A stretch of DNA of 64,000 nt from an uncultured Roseibium sp. (lineage in GTDB: Bacteria > Pseudomonadota > Alphaproteobacteria > Rhizobiales > Stappiaceae): positions 434,001 through 498,000 of the forward strand of contig NZ_CANMFD010000002.1 of the NCBI RefSeq assembly GCF_947496995.1, in the 5' to 3' direction. The notes under the pieces are model-generated. The model saw nothing but the letters and a program-made list of their open reading frames with translations, ran no database searches and was not told the origin of the DNA. Position numbers and translations under genes: made by a program. Below are positions 1 to 9,389 of the stretch, piece by piece (positions within the stretch are counted from its first letter, which is position 1; every line of letters starts with the position of its first letter).

Positions 1-273
1 GGAGGGCGAAGCCATCGGGTTGCGGACAACGCGCTGCAGCAGCGCTCCGGCCAATGCCAAAGCCGCGCCGGCCAGAACCGCCAGAAGGACGCGCGGCAGC
101 CTAAGCTTCCAGACGATGACCTCGTCCATCCGTGTACCCTGCCCCATGAGAGCACTCACCACCCGCTCCGGCGGCATGAAACTGGAGCCGATGCCTATCG
201 CGGCGATGGTCGCCAGAACGAGCAGTCCCAGGACGGGAGCCAGTCTGACAGCTGACGGCATGACCGGAGTCAT
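1..273 (-). CDS. FecCD-family iron-siderophore ABC permease (partial, 3' part cut by window edge)
   Basis: Inner-membrane permease subunit of a ferric-siderophore importer. The frame opens with an ATG at 273 and runs off the left edge, so only the first 91 codons are visible. They encode one hydrophobic segment followed by the FecCD hallmark (KLRLPRVLLAVLAGAALALA, then QRVVRNPMASPS), matching the N-terminal third of the family. The start codon overlaps the stop of the next upstream permease gene as ATGA (270-273), which indicates translational coupling; together they would form the usual permease heterodimer. An ATPase gene is expected just outside the window. The family is clear; the exact siderophore cannot be read from sequence. 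Confidence 0.85.
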   Translation of the reverse strand, partial: MTPVMPSAVRLAPVLGLLVLATIAAIGIGSSFMPPERVVSALMGQGTRMDEVIVWKLRLPRVLLAVLAGAALALAGALLQRVVRNPMASPS

Positions 274-1310
274 ACGGAGACCGCCTTCCTGCGCCGTAGC
301 AGATGCACCAGCAGCGGCACGCCGACCAGGGCCAGAACCGCACTTATCGGCGCTTCACCCGGAGCGACGATGATCCGGGCGAGGATGTCGGCGACAACCG
401 CGATCAGCGCTCCTGTCAGCATCGACAGGACAATCAGCGCCCGTGTGGAGGGAAGCGTGTCGCCCATCAGGCGGCGCGCCAGATGCGGCGCGGCCAGCCC
501 CAGAAACAGCACCGGCCCCGACATCGCCACGGCCCCGGCAGCCAGCAAGGCCGCGAAGGCAAGCGCGGCGATGCGCACGAGAAACACATTCACACCGACC
601 GTGCGGGCACTCGCATCGTCGAGCCGCAAGGCATCGAGAGACGAAGCGAAAAAGAAGCTCCCCGCGCATCCGGCAACGAGCAGAGGCACGCCGAGAACAA
701 GCAGCTTCAGCGGCCGGTCGGCAAAACTACCCGACAACCAGAAGAGCAGTGTCTCAAGCGCCGTTTCGTCAATCAGCAGAAGCGTCTGGGTGAAGGAGGC
801 GAACAGCGCCGCCACGGTTACCCCGGCAAGCAGCGTCGTTGCCGGATTGTCCGAGCCTCCCGCGGAGACAGACAGAAGGAAGACCAGCCCAGTCGTGAAC
901 AAGGCTCCCAGCATGGCCGCTGTCCCAATACCGGCAAGCCCTGAAAATCCCAGAACCGTCGCGCCGAGCGTCACGAAAAGCGCCGCTCCCGCGTTCACGC
1001 CCAGAAGACCGGGTTCCGCGAGCGGATTGCGGGTGACCGACTGCATCAGAAGGCCGGAGAGACCCAGCGCCGCGCCTGTGCAAAGCCCGATCAGGGTTCT
1101 CGGCAGGCGCAAGGTGGTGATGATCAGGGCATCCGTCCCCTCACCTCCGGCAAGCGCGGAGATCACCGTTGCCGGGCCAAAGACTGTCAGCCCGGCATGC
1201 AGGCTCAAGACGCAGGCCAGAAACAGCATGAGGCACAATCCGCTCATAAGCCGGGTCACACGCGCTGCTCTCCTCTCCAATTGACAAACCAATGGCTTCG
1301 TCACATACAC
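270..1310 (-). CDS. FecCD-family iron-siderophore ABC permease
   Basis: A 346-residue polytopic membrane protein, close to the usual length of the FecCD/BtuC permeases. It has many hydrophobic segments and the family signature LRLPRTLIGLCTGAALGLSG followed by a QSVTRNPLAEPGLLGVNAGA region, the conserved cytoplasmic part near the N-terminus. The C-terminal half contains GPVLFLGLAAPHLARRLMG, the loop that contacts the ATPase in this family. It pairs with the second permease downstream (ATGA overlap) and is divergent from the periplasmic binding protein gene at 1357, so all three probably share one regulatory region of under 50 bp. The start at 1310 gives a somewhat long cytoplasmic N-terminus; a Met at residue 22 is an alternative. 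Confidence 0.9.
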   Translation of the reverse strand: MYVTKPLVCQLERRAARVTRLMSGLCLMLFLACVLSLHAGLTVFGPATVISALAGGEGTDALIITTLRLPRTLIGLCTGAALGLSGLLMQSVTRNPLAEPGLLGVNAGAALFVTLGATVLGFSGLAGIGTAAMLGALFTTGLVFLLSVSAGGSDNPATTLLAGVTVAALFASFTQTLLLIDETALETLLFWLSGSFADRPLKLLVLGVPLLVAGCAGSFFFASSLDALRLDDASARTVGVNVFLVRIAALAFAALLAAGAVAMSGPVLFLGLAAPHLARRLMGDTLPSTRALIVLSMLTGALIAVVADILARIIVAPGEAPISAVLALVGVPLLVHLLRRRKAVSV

Positions 1311-1356
1311 ATTTCTGATAGTTGAGGCAAATACTCATATTTTTGGAGACAATCTG

Positions 1357-2265
1357 GTGAATATCCTCCGCATTTTTCTGCACATCTTTCCGCTCTGCGC
1401 GGCGCTGGTGACCGGTCCGGCCCTCGCCCGCGATATCACCGATGCCATGGGTACGGTCACGGTGCCCGATGCGCCGAAGCGCGTTGTCGTTCTGACAAAC
1501 GAAGGCACGGAAGCCCTGTTGGCCCTCGGGGTCACACCGGTCGGTGCCGCAAATTCCTGGAACGGCGACCCGTGGTGGGATCACATTTCAGAAGCAATGG
1601 AAGGCGCTGAGCCTGTCGGCAAGGAAAGCGCCGTCAATCTGGAGATGATCGCAGCTCTCGAACCGGATCTGATCCTTGCCAACAAACAGCGTCACGAAGA
1701 GATCTATCCGCAGCTGACCGCGATTGCGCCGACGGTGGTGTCCGAGCGGCTGCGCGGCAACTGGAAGGTCAATTTCCGCCTCTATGCCGAAGCTCTCGGC
1801 AAGTCCGCCGAAGGGGAAGCCGCCATCGCCGACTATGACGCTTCGGTCGTCTCGCTGCGGGAAAAACTCGGCGATGCCCTGAAGGAGAAGGTCTCCGTCA
1901 TCCGGTTTCTGGCCGGTCAGATCCGCATCTACCAGCTCGACAGTTTTTCAGGCGTGCTGTTGAAGGACATCGGTTTCGACCGGCCCGACAACCAGAATGT
2001 CGAGGATTTCGCCATCCGCACCGGCAAGGAAAGCATTCCGGACATGGACGGGGACCGGATCTTCTATTTCACGTGGGACCAGGGTGATGGCAAAGGCATG
2101 GCCGCCGAAGAGGATATTCTGGCCGATCCCCTGTGGCAGTCCCTCTCCGCTGTCGAGGCCGGCAAGGTTCACCGCGTCAGCGACGCCATCTGGAATACCG
2201 CCGGCGGAATTCTGGCCGCGCAACTGATGATCGAGGATCTTGCCGGGATCTACGGTGTGAAATAA
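1357..2265 (+). CDS. Periplasmic ferric-siderophore binding protein (FecB/FhuD-like)
   Basis: Substrate-binding component of the iron-siderophore importer encoded divergently to the left. The 302-residue product starts with a signal peptide (hydrophobic stretch ending ALA-R near residue 25), then a type III periplasmic-binding fold: ITDAMGTVTVPDAPKRVVVL at the mature N-terminus, the typical LEPDLILAN motif, and the GKVHRVSDAIWN motif near the C-terminus. The start codon is GTG at 1357, preceded by TTGGAGAC as ribosome-binding site. It would capture the chelate in the periplasm and hand it to the two FecCD permeases. The chelate is not predictable; other substrates of the family (heme, cobalamin, citrate) are possible. 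Confidence 0.85.
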   Translation: MNILRIFLHIFPLCAALVTGPALARDITDAMGTVTVPDAPKRVVVLTNEGTEALLALGVTPVGAANSWNGDPWWDHISEAMEGAEPVGKESAVNLEMIAALEPDLILANKQRHEEIYPQLTAIAPTVVSERLRGNWKVNFRLYAEALGKSAEGEAAIADYDASVVSLREKLGDALKEKVSVIRFLAGQIRIYQLDSFSGVLLKDIGFDRPDNQNVEDFAIRTGKESIPDMDGDRIFYFTWDQGDGKGMAAEEDILADPLWQSLSAVEAGKVHRVSDAIWNTAGGILAAQLMIEDLAGIYGVK

Positions 2266-2284
2266 GCGGCAAGCCAACATGCTC

Positions 2285-2320
2285 GGGGTATCCTGCAGTC
2301 AAGAGACCGCAGGATACCCC
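2285..2320 (+). terminator. Perfect 12-bp inverted repeat downstream of the binding-protein gene
   Basis: GGGGTATCCTGC at 2285-2296 pairs exactly with GCAGGATACCCC at 2309-2320 around a 12-nt loop, 20 bp after the stop of the binding-protein gene. There is no U-run behind it, so it may stabilise the 3' end or act with Rho rather than as a classical intrinsic terminator. Confidence 0.5.
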
Positions 2321-2447
2321 TCCATAAATGGATGTGATGCCCCCTGATTGACGCGGATATTTCTGCCGTTTACGCACAATAAGCCTGTTAAAAGCGCCTG
2401 TTTTCGCATAAGTCTTCCCGGAAGATGCACGACGACTTGGCGGACGT

Positions 2448-3479
2448 ATGACTGTACTCATTACCGGCGGCGCCGGATATATCGGCTCCCACTGCTGCGT
2501 GGCTTTCCTGCAGGCAGGACATGACATTGTCGTCCTGGACAATCTTTCCAATTCCAACAGCGTCAGCCTCGATCGTGTTGCCGAGATAACCGGCCGGAAA
2601 GTCGCTTACGAACAGGCCGACATTCGCGATCAGGCCCGGCTGGAAGACGTCCTGAAACAGCATCGCTGTACGGCCGTTGTACATTTCGCCGGCCTGAAGG
2701 CGGTGGGCGAATCCAACACCATGCCTCTTGCCTATTACGACAACAATGTTGTCGGCACGCACCGTCTGCTTTCGGCCATGGCCAGATGCGGCGTGAAACA
2801 GATGATCTTTTCGTCTTCCGCCACCGTCTACGGCGAGCCCCAATTCCTGCCGCTGACGGAGGATCACCCGACAGGCGCGGTCAATCCGTACGGGCGCACC
2901 AAGCTCGTTATCGAGAACATGCTGCGCGACGTTGCCGCCAGTGATCCGTCCTGGCGCTTCGGTATCCTGCGGTATTTCAATCCTGTCGGCGCGCATGACA
3001 GCGGCCTTATCGGCGAAAACCCTCTCGGGGTCCCCAACAATCTGATGCCGTTCATCACCCAGGTCGCAGACGGCCGCCGCGATCAGCTTTCGGTTTACGG
3101 CAACGACTATGAGACCAGAGACGGCACGGGCGTGCGCGACTACATTCATGTTGTCGACCTCGTCGAAGGACACCTGCGCGCCCATGAGGTTCTGGCCTCC
3201 GGTTCAGCGCCGTCCAACTGCTTCGCCGTCAATCTGGGAACCGGAAACGGCTACAGCGTGCTGGAGATGGTGCGCGCGTTCGAGCGCGCCTCCAACAAGG
3301 AAGTCCGTTACACGTTCGCGCCGCGCCGAGAAGGCGACGTCGCCGAATGTTATGCAGATACGGGGCTGGCCGAGAAGCTGCTCGGCTGGAAGGCCGAACG
3401 CGAACTGGACCACATGTGCAGGGATACCTGGAAGTGGGTCTGCAAGAACCCGCGCGGATATGAAACCGACACCGAGTAG
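2448..3479 (+). CDS. galE: UDP-glucose 4-epimerase
   Basis: Interconverts UDP-glucose and UDP-galactose in the cytoplasm (an extended SDR enzyme). The N-terminus carries the NAD-binding Rossmann motif GGAGYIGSH; the acidic residue of strand two follows as VVLDNLSN. The catalytic triad is visible as SSSATVYG (Ser) and YGRTK (Tyr-x3-Lys), and RYFNPVGAH is the substrate-loop signature of GalE. Length of 343 residues is normal for the family. It stands alone, convergent with nagA, and probably supplies UDP-galactose or UDP-GalNAc for surface glycans. Specificity for the N-acetylated sugars cannot be decided from the sequence. Confidence 0.93.
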   Translation: MTVLITGGAGYIGSHCCVAFLQAGHDIVVLDNLSNSNSVSLDRVAEITGRKVAYEQADIRDQARLEDVLKQHRCTAVVHFAGLKAVGESNTMPLAYYDNNVVGTHRLLSAMARCGVKQMIFSSSATVYGEPQFLPLTEDHPTGAVNPYGRTKLVIENMLRDVAASDPSWRFGILRYFNPVGAHDSGLIGENPLGVPNNLMPFITQVADGRRDQLSVYGNDYETRDGTGVRDYIHVVDLVEGHLRAHEVLASGSAPSNCFAVNLGTGNGYSVLEMVRAFERASNKEVRYTFAPRREGDVAECYADTGLAEKLLGWKAERELDHMCRDTWKWVCKNPRGYETDTE

Positions 3480-3536
3480 CATTACGGGTGGTTGCGGGAG
3501 TCCGGTGAAGCCGGAAATCAGGTCCATAAAACGGTT

Positions 3537-4682
3537 TTAAACAGGCTTGCCTGACAGCCAGACGCCTCCAACCACCAAGTCAGCGCTGAAGTGCACGAAG
3601 TCGGCAGAACGGCCCTGTTTCAATCTGCCGAGCGGACGCTTGAGAACATCAGCAGGGCCGCTGGTGACCATTGCCAGCGCAGTCTCCAGACCAAGATCCA
3701 GATTGTCCCTCAGGTATCTGAGCGACGCCGGAAGATCGATATCGGCCCCCGCCAGAGTGCCGTCTTCCAGTGTCAGCCTGCCGTTCCTTCGAAGGATTTC
3801 GCGCCCACCGAGCATGAAGGATGTGACGGACGTTCCGGTCTGTGACATGGCATCGGTAACCAGAAAGACGCGTCCCGGACCGGTCTTGGCTTTCAGAGCG
3901 ATCTTCATCGCGACCGGATCGACATGAATGCCGTCCGCAATCAGTCCGACATCGAGAACTCCCAGATCCAGGGCAGCGCCGACCAGCCCCGGTTCGCGGT
4001 GGCGCAAGGGGCTCATCGCATTGAAGAGATGGGTGACGCAGGATGCCCCCGCCTCCACCGCCTGCCGGCACTGATCATAGGACGCGTCGCTGTGGCCGAG
4101 ACTGACGTGAATTCCAGCCTCCACAAGTCTGGCGATCTGTTTGCCGCTGACCGTCTCGGGAGCAACCGTTATCATCAGGCTGGGCAGATGTTTTGCCGCG
4201 GTGAGATAAAGCGAGATATCATCGTCCGTCATGGGACGGATCAGGTCGGCGTCGTGCGCGCCCTTGCGACCGGCGAAAAGATGCGGCCCTTCCAGATGCA
4301 ATCCATGGAAACCGGGAACACCACCGGTCCAGGCCTTGACGGCAAGATCGATCACCCGGGTGGTCGTTTCCGGCGTGTCGGTGATCAGGGTCGGCGTTAG
4401 CGCCGTCGTGCCGAGTTGAACATGAGCTGCGCAAATGGCGGCGATGTCCTCCACGCTCTGGGCTTCGCCAAGCATCAGCCCGCCGCCGCCGTTGACCTGC
4501 AGATCGACCAATCCAGGGGACAGCACGCCGGCGCCCAGATCGATATCTGCGTGGCCGTCGGGAATGTCACAAACAGCGCATAGCCCGGAGATAAGCCCTC
4601 CATCCACCAGGAGAGCGCTGTCGCGGTGGATTTTATCGCCGTCAAAGATTTCCTTGCAGCGGTAGGCGGTTGCTCCGGTCAT
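3537..4682 (-). CDS. nagA: N-acetylglucosamine-6-phosphate deacetylase
   Basis: Hydrolyses GlcNAc-6-phosphate to glucosamine-6-phosphate plus acetate, the committed step of amino-sugar use. Amidohydrolase-fold signatures are present: GLVDLQVNGGGG, HLEGPHL (metal-binding Glu/His), VSLGHSDASYDQ and THLFNAMSPL (metal His and the active-site loop), and LVTDAM (catalytic Asp). I chose the ATG at 4682 (381 residues, the usual NagA length, preceded by AAAAAGGTGAG) over an upstream in-frame start at 4751, whose extra 23 residues do not resemble the family. It is divergent from the ROK kinase gene at 4900, which would make its substrate, so the pair forms a GlcNAc salvage unit. Confidence 0.93.
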   Translation of the reverse strand: MTGATAYRCKEIFDGDKIHRDSALLVDGGLISGLCAVCDIPDGHADIDLGAGVLSPGLVDLQVNGGGGLMLGEAQSVEDIAAICAAHVQLGTTALTPTLITDTPETTTRVIDLAVKAWTGGVPGFHGLHLEGPHLFAGRKGAHDADLIRPMTDDDISLYLTAAKHLPSLMITVAPETVSGKQIARLVEAGIHVSLGHSDASYDQCRQAVEAGASCVTHLFNAMSPLRHREPGLVGAALDLGVLDVGLIADGIHVDPVAMKIALKAKTGPGRVFLVTDAMSQTGTSVTSFMLGGREILRRNGRLTLEDGTLAGADIDLPASLRYLRDNLDLGLETALAMVTSGPADVLKRPLGRLKQGRSADFVHFSADLVVGGVWLSGKPV

Positions 4683-4849
4683 GTCGCTTGGCTCACCTTT
4701 TTCGGATGTTTGGGGATACCCGGATTTAATCCGTGGTGGCAAGCGAACCATTTGACAAGCGCCTATTGAGCGACACTCTGAACAAGGACGTGGAACCGGT
4801 AGCTAAGGTGTTCCGTGGCAACGCGCTCTTGTCGACCGGTGGCATATCG

Positions 4850-4875
4850 GTATTGTATTCGGGTGTTTTCAATAC
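4850..4875. promoter_or_regulatory. Possible operator in the nagA / ROK-kinase divergent region
   Basis: An inverted repeat GTATTG-N14-CAATAC sits 24 bp before the kinase start codon, in the 217-bp region separating the two divergent genes. The position suits a repressor site, but the half-sites are short and no regulator gene is adjacent. Confidence 0.22.
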
Positions 4876-4899
4876 AGATCCTGAGTCGTTTGAGCCGCC

Positions 4900-5811
4900 A
4901 TGATAACCTGTTTCGATATCGGTGGCTCCTTCATCCGTCATGGTGTTCTCCAGCAGGACGGTACCGTCGCCGAGACGGGCCGCGTCGCAACGCCCGGTGA
5001 CGACTGGAGTTCGTTTGTGGCGGCAATCGCCGCCTGCGCCGGAGACAGCCACTCCCCCATCTCGATTTCTCTCGCCGGAGCCTTCGACGACAGGACCGGC
5101 ATCGCCGATGTCGCCAATATTCCCTGCCTGCATAAACGGCCGGTTCTGGAAGACTTGCAAAAGGCACTTGGCCGACGCGTGTTGATCATCAATGACGCCA
5201 ATGCTTTCGCACTGGCAGAAGCGGTTGACGGGACCGGCCGGGGTAAGGAAGTCGTCTTTGGGGTCATTCTCGGCTCAGGCGTCGGCGGCGGTCTGGTCAT
5301 CAACGGGGAATTGATCAAGGGATTCGGCGGTGTTGCCGGCGAATGGGGACATGGTCCCGTCGTGGATCCGACCGCAGGCGGGCAATTGCAGGGACTGGAA
5401 CACTACCCCTGCGGCTGTGGCCAGACCGGCTGTATCGATGCCGTCTGCTCCGCGCGCGGCATGGAACGCATTCATGTTTCCCTGCATGGCTCGACCCTTT
5501 CCAGCACCGACATCACAAGCGCCTGGCATGCGAGAGACCCCGCAGCATCCGCGACCGTCGAAGCCTATGCCATCCTGCTGTCCAGAGCGCTGTCGGTTCT
5601 GGTGAACACGCTGGGTCCGGATATCATCCCGGTCAGCGGCGGCCTTTCCGGTGACGTTGCATTGCTTGACCTGATCGACAGGAAAACCCGGGCGCTTGTC
5701 CTGGCCGATTATCCCGACCCGCTGGTGATCAGGGGGCGTTTCGCCGAAAACGGCGGCCTGCAGGGAGCGGCTATCGTCGCACGCCGCACATTCACGAATG
5801 AAACCGCGTAA
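4900..5811 (+). CDS. ROK-family sugar kinase, probably N-acetylglucosamine kinase
   Basis: Phosphorylates a free hexose with ATP in the cytoplasm; next to nagA the likely substrate is N-acetylglucosamine. ROK hallmarks: FDIGGSFIRHG (phosphate-1 motif), NDANAFALAEA (catalytic Asp), GVILGSGVGGGLVING (ROK signature), and the zinc-binding cluster GEWGHGPV...CGCGQTGCID. Length 303 residues is typical of NagK. No DNA-binding domain precedes the kinase, so it is an enzyme rather than a NagC/Mlc repressor. A glucokinase or fructokinase role is possible but less likely given the neighbour. Confidence 0.88.
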   Translation: MITCFDIGGSFIRHGVLQQDGTVAETGRVATPGDDWSSFVAAIAACAGDSHSPISISLAGAFDDRTGIADVANIPCLHKRPVLEDLQKALGRRVLIINDANAFALAEAVDGTGRGKEVVFGVILGSGVGGGLVINGELIKGFGGVAGEWGHGPVVDPTAGGQLQGLEHYPCGCGQTGCIDAVCSARGMERIHVSLHGSTLSSTDITSAWHARDPAASATVEAYAILLSRALSVLVNTLGPDIIPVSGGLSGDVALLDLIDRKTRALVLADYPDPLVIRGRFAENGGLQGAAIVARRTFTNETA

Positions 5812-6194
5812 GGACGTTTGCGTGGACACTATCGAGGCAGCCTGGACGGAAGCGCAAAACGCTGCTGACGCAGGGAACAACAACATCCCCGATCTGACAA
5901 CACCACTGAAGTGCTCCTAACGGATTAGAAACGCGGCACCTTTCTGGTTTCATAAAATTTCTTATGAATCTAGAATGATCTTGGTTTCACCGCAAAGACA
6001 TCCTAGATAGCAAAATCCGACAATGCTCCCGAACGCTTCGAGCCCGAAGTCCACCTCAAGTGTTCCGTGAATTTGTTACGGCCATTCCGCCGAATTTCCG
6101 AAGGCGGCACACTGGATCTACCTGCTTTGATATGAAATTATGCCGGTGTTCATCTGAACACCGACGTTACGCATCACACGATAAAGGACATCAG
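5812..6194. other. Intergenic region between ROK kinase and sensor kinase
   Basis: 383 bp that hold no convincing gene. A 32-codon GTG-initiated frame at 5822 has no recognisable family. The part from about 5930 is AT-richer (TTTCTGGTTTCATAAAATTT) and probably contains the promoter of the sensor kinase gene. Confidence 0.4.
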
Positions 6195-7436
6195 ATGGAT
6201 ACAACCGCCGAGTTGACCGCGCGACTTCAGAACAATGCGATCTATAAAGCCGGGCGTCACGACTTTCAGGCGGATATCGAGACAATTGCCACGAGTGAGA
6301 CCGTCGGGCCTATCCTGGAAACCGTGATGCTGGCCACCGGAATGCGCTTTGTCGCCGTGGCGCGGGTGACGCAGGACCGGTGGGTCACCTGCCGTTCGCT
6401 CGACGAGATCGATTTCGGCCTGATCGAAGGTGACGAAATCGACGTCCGTTCGACTTTTTGTCAGACAGTGCGCGATACGGCCAAGAAAATCCTGTTCAAC
6501 GATTCTGCGTCCGACGAGGTCTACTGCAATCACCCCGTGGCGGTTCAGTACGGAATTGTCAGCTATGCCTCGATTCCGATTTTCCGGGCCAACGGAACTT
6601 TCTTCGGCACATTGTGCGCACTCGACACCGTCCCCCGCGATATCAAGCATGCGCGCGCCATTGCGATGTTTGAAATGTTCGCCGAGCTTATCGGCAGGAT
6701 CCTGGAAACCGAGGAGCAGTTGAAGGCGCAGGAAGAACTCGTCCTGCATGAACGAAAGCTGGCAAAGGCGCGCGAAGAATTCGTGGCGATCCTTGGACAT
6801 GATCTCCGCAATCCTGTCGCCGCTCTAGCAGCCGGAATGCGGCAGATGGATCGGGAGCAATTGAGCGAAAGGGGATCGCAGGTTCTCGGTCTGATGCGGT
6901 CCACCCTGCTGCGCATGGACGATCTGATCGAAAACATGATGCTTCACGCAAGGTCTCGCCTTGGCGGCGGCATCAAGATCGACCCGAAACCGGACGCCCC
7001 GCTCGCCGAAGCCATCGCCCATGCCGTCGAAGAGGTGCGGGCGGCCGAACAGGGACGCCATATCACGCTGGATCTAGCCCTCGATCACCCGGTGCGCTGC
7101 GATGCCCCGAGGCTGGCGCAGGCCCTGTCGAACCTGATCAGCAACGCCGTCAAGCATGGCGCCGCCGACAGTCCGATTGAAGTGCGGGGCCACAGTAACG
7201 GCGCCGAGCTGGTCCTGTCGGTCGTCAATCGCGGCGAAGCCATTCCTGAAGATGTGCAGAGTCGTCTGTTCCAACCTTTTCAACGCGGCAAGAGCGCCGA
7301 AAGCAATGGTCTCGGATTGGGCCTTTATATCGCCTCCTCCATCGCCACGGCCCACGGCGGCCGGGTCGATCTCATCTGCGACGATGGTTCCACCACATTT
7401 GCCCTCAAGCTCCCGTCAGTTGCCGCAAACGCATAG
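6195..7436 (+). CDS. GAF-domain sensor histidine kinase (soluble)
   Basis: A 413-residue cytoplasmic histidine kinase with no membrane segment. Residues about 25-170 form a GAF-type sensor domain (the SYASIPIFRANGTFFGTLCA strand pattern is typical). A short coiled linker leads to the dimerisation domain with the phospho-acceptor His202 in ILGHDLRNPVAAL, and then the catalytic ATPase domain with N-box (LSNLISNAVKHG) and G-box (GLGLGLYIASS). The start at 6195 was chosen because AAAGGACATCAG precedes it; an upstream in-frame Met at 6060 adds a low-complexity basic stretch without a good ribosome-binding site. No response regulator is adjacent, so it is an orphan kinase. The ligand is unknown. 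Confidence 0.88.
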   Translation: MDTTAELTARLQNNAIYKAGRHDFQADIETIATSETVGPILETVMLATGMRFVAVARVTQDRWVTCRSLDEIDFGLIEGDEIDVRSTFCQTVRDTAKKILFNDSASDEVYCNHPVAVQYGIVSYASIPIFRANGTFFGTLCALDTVPRDIKHARAIAMFEMFAELIGRILETEEQLKAQEELVLHERKLAKAREEFVAILGHDLRNPVAALAAGMRQMDREQLSERGSQVLGLMRSTLLRMDDLIENMMLHARSRLGGGIKIDPKPDAPLAEAIAHAVEEVRAAEQGRHITLDLALDHPVRCDAPRLAQALSNLISNAVKHGAADSPIEVRGHSNGAELVLSVVNRGEAIPEDVQSRLFQPFQRGKSAESNGLGLGLYIASSIATAHGGRVDLICDDGSTTFALKLPSVAANA

Positions 7437-7502
7437 CAACCGACGTCCTCTGGCGGGCCTCGGACGAACCGCAGCGCTTTGGAAAAGAGCGCGGCAGGGC
7501 CT

Positions 7503-8570
7503 CTAGACCACCTTCCCGCGAGCGGCTACAGTCTCCATTCGTGTGACAACGCCATCGCGGTGAAAGACGAGTTGGTCAAAGAGGTTTGCGACCACGCAGG
7601 TGTGGTTCGGGACAATGCGCACCCGGTCGCCAATCTCCGGCCTGTTCCTTGAGCCGGACAGATCGACCACGGCATGTTCTTCACTCAGGGAAACGATGGT
7701 GGCGTCCGGATAGTCGACGATGAAACCGTGATCGGCAAAGCCAAGCAGATCCGACGTGAGCGCCTTCGATCCCGAATCCAGAATAGCGCGTGTCTCGGTC
7801 GGACGAGAGACAACCGTCGCGATTACATGCATGGCGCAATCGTCGAGATCGCACATGCCGGCGCGCATCATGGCACGGTCATTGAAGATGTAGGTTCCGG
7901 CGCGGTGTTCCGTTGCACTCGCCACCAGGTGGGATTCAAACAGGCTTGGCGAACCGCCGTGGGAGACGACCGGGCACTTCAGGCCGGCCCGGTTCAAAAG
8001 CCCGATGGTTTCTGCGAAGAAGGCCTGCACCTCCGCCTCGGACGCGGGTTTGGGATAGGTCAGCAGGCCGTGAAACGTCAGCCCCGCGCAGGTGTCGATG
8101 GTTTCAGCCAGATGCAAGGCATCGGCAGGGGACTGAACGCCGTTGCGTCCGCCGCCGGTGTCGCATTCGACCAGCACCTTCAGGGGCCGGTCCGCGTCAA
8201 AGCTCCCGGCAAGTGCTTCCACCACCGCAGAGTTGTCGGCAACGACCTGAAGATCCACCCTTGCATTCAGCGCCTTCAGACGCTCCAGTCGTGCCGCGCC
8301 CAGCATGTTGAAGGTGATCAGGATATCCGTGAACCCGGCATCGGCGAACACTTCCGCCTCGCTCAGCTTCTGGCAATTGATCCCCTTCGCGCCTGCAGCC
8401 GTCTGTAGCGAGGCCAGGGCCGGGATCTTGTGCGTCTTGATATGCGGCCGGAAATTGCGGCCGATCCGGTCGAAATATTCCTGCGCGACCTTGATGTTGT
8501 TTTCCATGATCGCTTCGTCGATCACCGCAACCGGCGTCAGAAGCTCATGGATGGAAAGTCCAACGCTCAT
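7503..8570 (-). CDS. D-threonine aldolase / D-serine dehydratase-like PLP enzyme
   Basis: Fold-type III (alanine-racemase-like) PLP enzyme of 355 residues. The PLP lysine lies in RPHIKTHKIPALA, near residue 45, as in low-specificity D-threonine aldolases. The C-terminal metal site of the D-TA/DSD family is visible as PNHTCVVANLFD (His and Cys two residues apart). Such enzymes split D-3-hydroxy amino acids to glycine and an aldehyde, or dehydrate D-serine, with a divalent metal. It is transcribed alone, convergent with the sensor kinase gene. The family is secure; the exact substrate is not. Confidence 0.85.
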   Translation of the reverse strand: MSVGLSIHELLTPVAVIDEAIMENNIKVAQEYFDRIGRNFRPHIKTHKIPALASLQTAAGAKGINCQKLSEAEVFADAGFTDILITFNMLGAARLERLKALNARVDLQVVADNSAVVEALAGSFDADRPLKVLVECDTGGGRNGVQSPADALHLAETIDTCAGLTFHGLLTYPKPASEAEVQAFFAETIGLLNRAGLKCPVVSHGGSPSLFESHLVASATEHRAGTYIFNDRAMMRAGMCDLDDCAMHVIATVVSRPTETRAILDSGSKALTSDLLGFADHGFIVDYPDATIVSLSEEHAVVDLSGSRNRPEIGDRVRIVPNHTCVVANLFDQLVFHRDGVVTRMETVAARGKVV

Positions 8571-9389
8571 AAATCACTCTCCCGGAGAGTTGCAGGTTCA
8601 AAAGACGCGCAGTCCGCAGATCGATCGGACAGGCCCGTTGCGCCGAACCATCCAGGATCGAGGACCGCACCGGCGCGAAGGATTGATAAGAGCTGTTGTC
8701 AGATATCGCCACCTGAATTTTTCGTTGTTCCGGATCGTTCCCGCAACCGGAAAGCGGCTCGTTGGCATACCACCGAGTGCGGACCCAATTCGGCTTTAGG
8801 CTGACGCAGCTCGGCGTCATGAGAGACGTTGTCCCCTGGTCCCCTCACCTCGCCCGACGTTCCGTTTGAAGCAGGTGTTGGCTGCCTGACTGACCTCGGG
8901 ATTTCGTCGCACAAATCGATGATGGTTGAAAAAACGCTCGTTTCCTGTAAGATGAGGCTTCCGGATGCATGATTTTTCCCACTGCTTTTTGCTGTCGGAT
9001 CAGGATATGCTTGCGGGATCTTTTTTGATTATTTTGAAACTTTTTTCTCGATTGAACGTTTACGTAACAAGCCACAGTCAATGATCGAAAGCTTTTTCCA
9101 TTGACAGTCTTGACAGGGTGTTGACTTCACTTTGCGGTGATTAATCTTGAAAATTGCCGCCGGAACCACAGTTATTAACAAATAGTAACTAAAATTGTCC
9201 GGAATTGTGATGTCAATTACACCTGATAGGCAGATTGTGGTGCGATAATGTCCAAATCGTGACAGTGCAATTGGGGTGCATTTTCACAAGGTCACGACAC
9301 GATACCGGTCAGACTGCAAAAGAGTCCAAAAGGACCAACGCAAACCCCGAATTCGGTGAAAAAGGTTGTATTAGCCCTGGGAGGCGTAC
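8571..9389. other. Long intergenic region, AT-rich at its right end
   Basis: About 820 bp without a convincing gene. Short open frames on both strands lack family resemblance and start sites. From about 8930 to 9360 base composition becomes clearly AT-richer than the surroundings. Three TTGAC-type hexamers lie close together at 9101, 9110 and 9121, so promoter activity toward the exported protein at 9390 is plausible; a long 5' leader or small RNA cannot be excluded. Confidence 0.4.

Noticed and set aside
5822..5920. 32-codon frame starting GTG after the ROK kinase gene
   Set aside because: Short, no family resemblance and only a modest ribosome-binding site; recorded as intergenic.
8845..9081. 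Basic 78-codon frame on the minus strand
   Set aside because: Composition is typical of a chance frame through AT-rich DNA, with no start signal or family.
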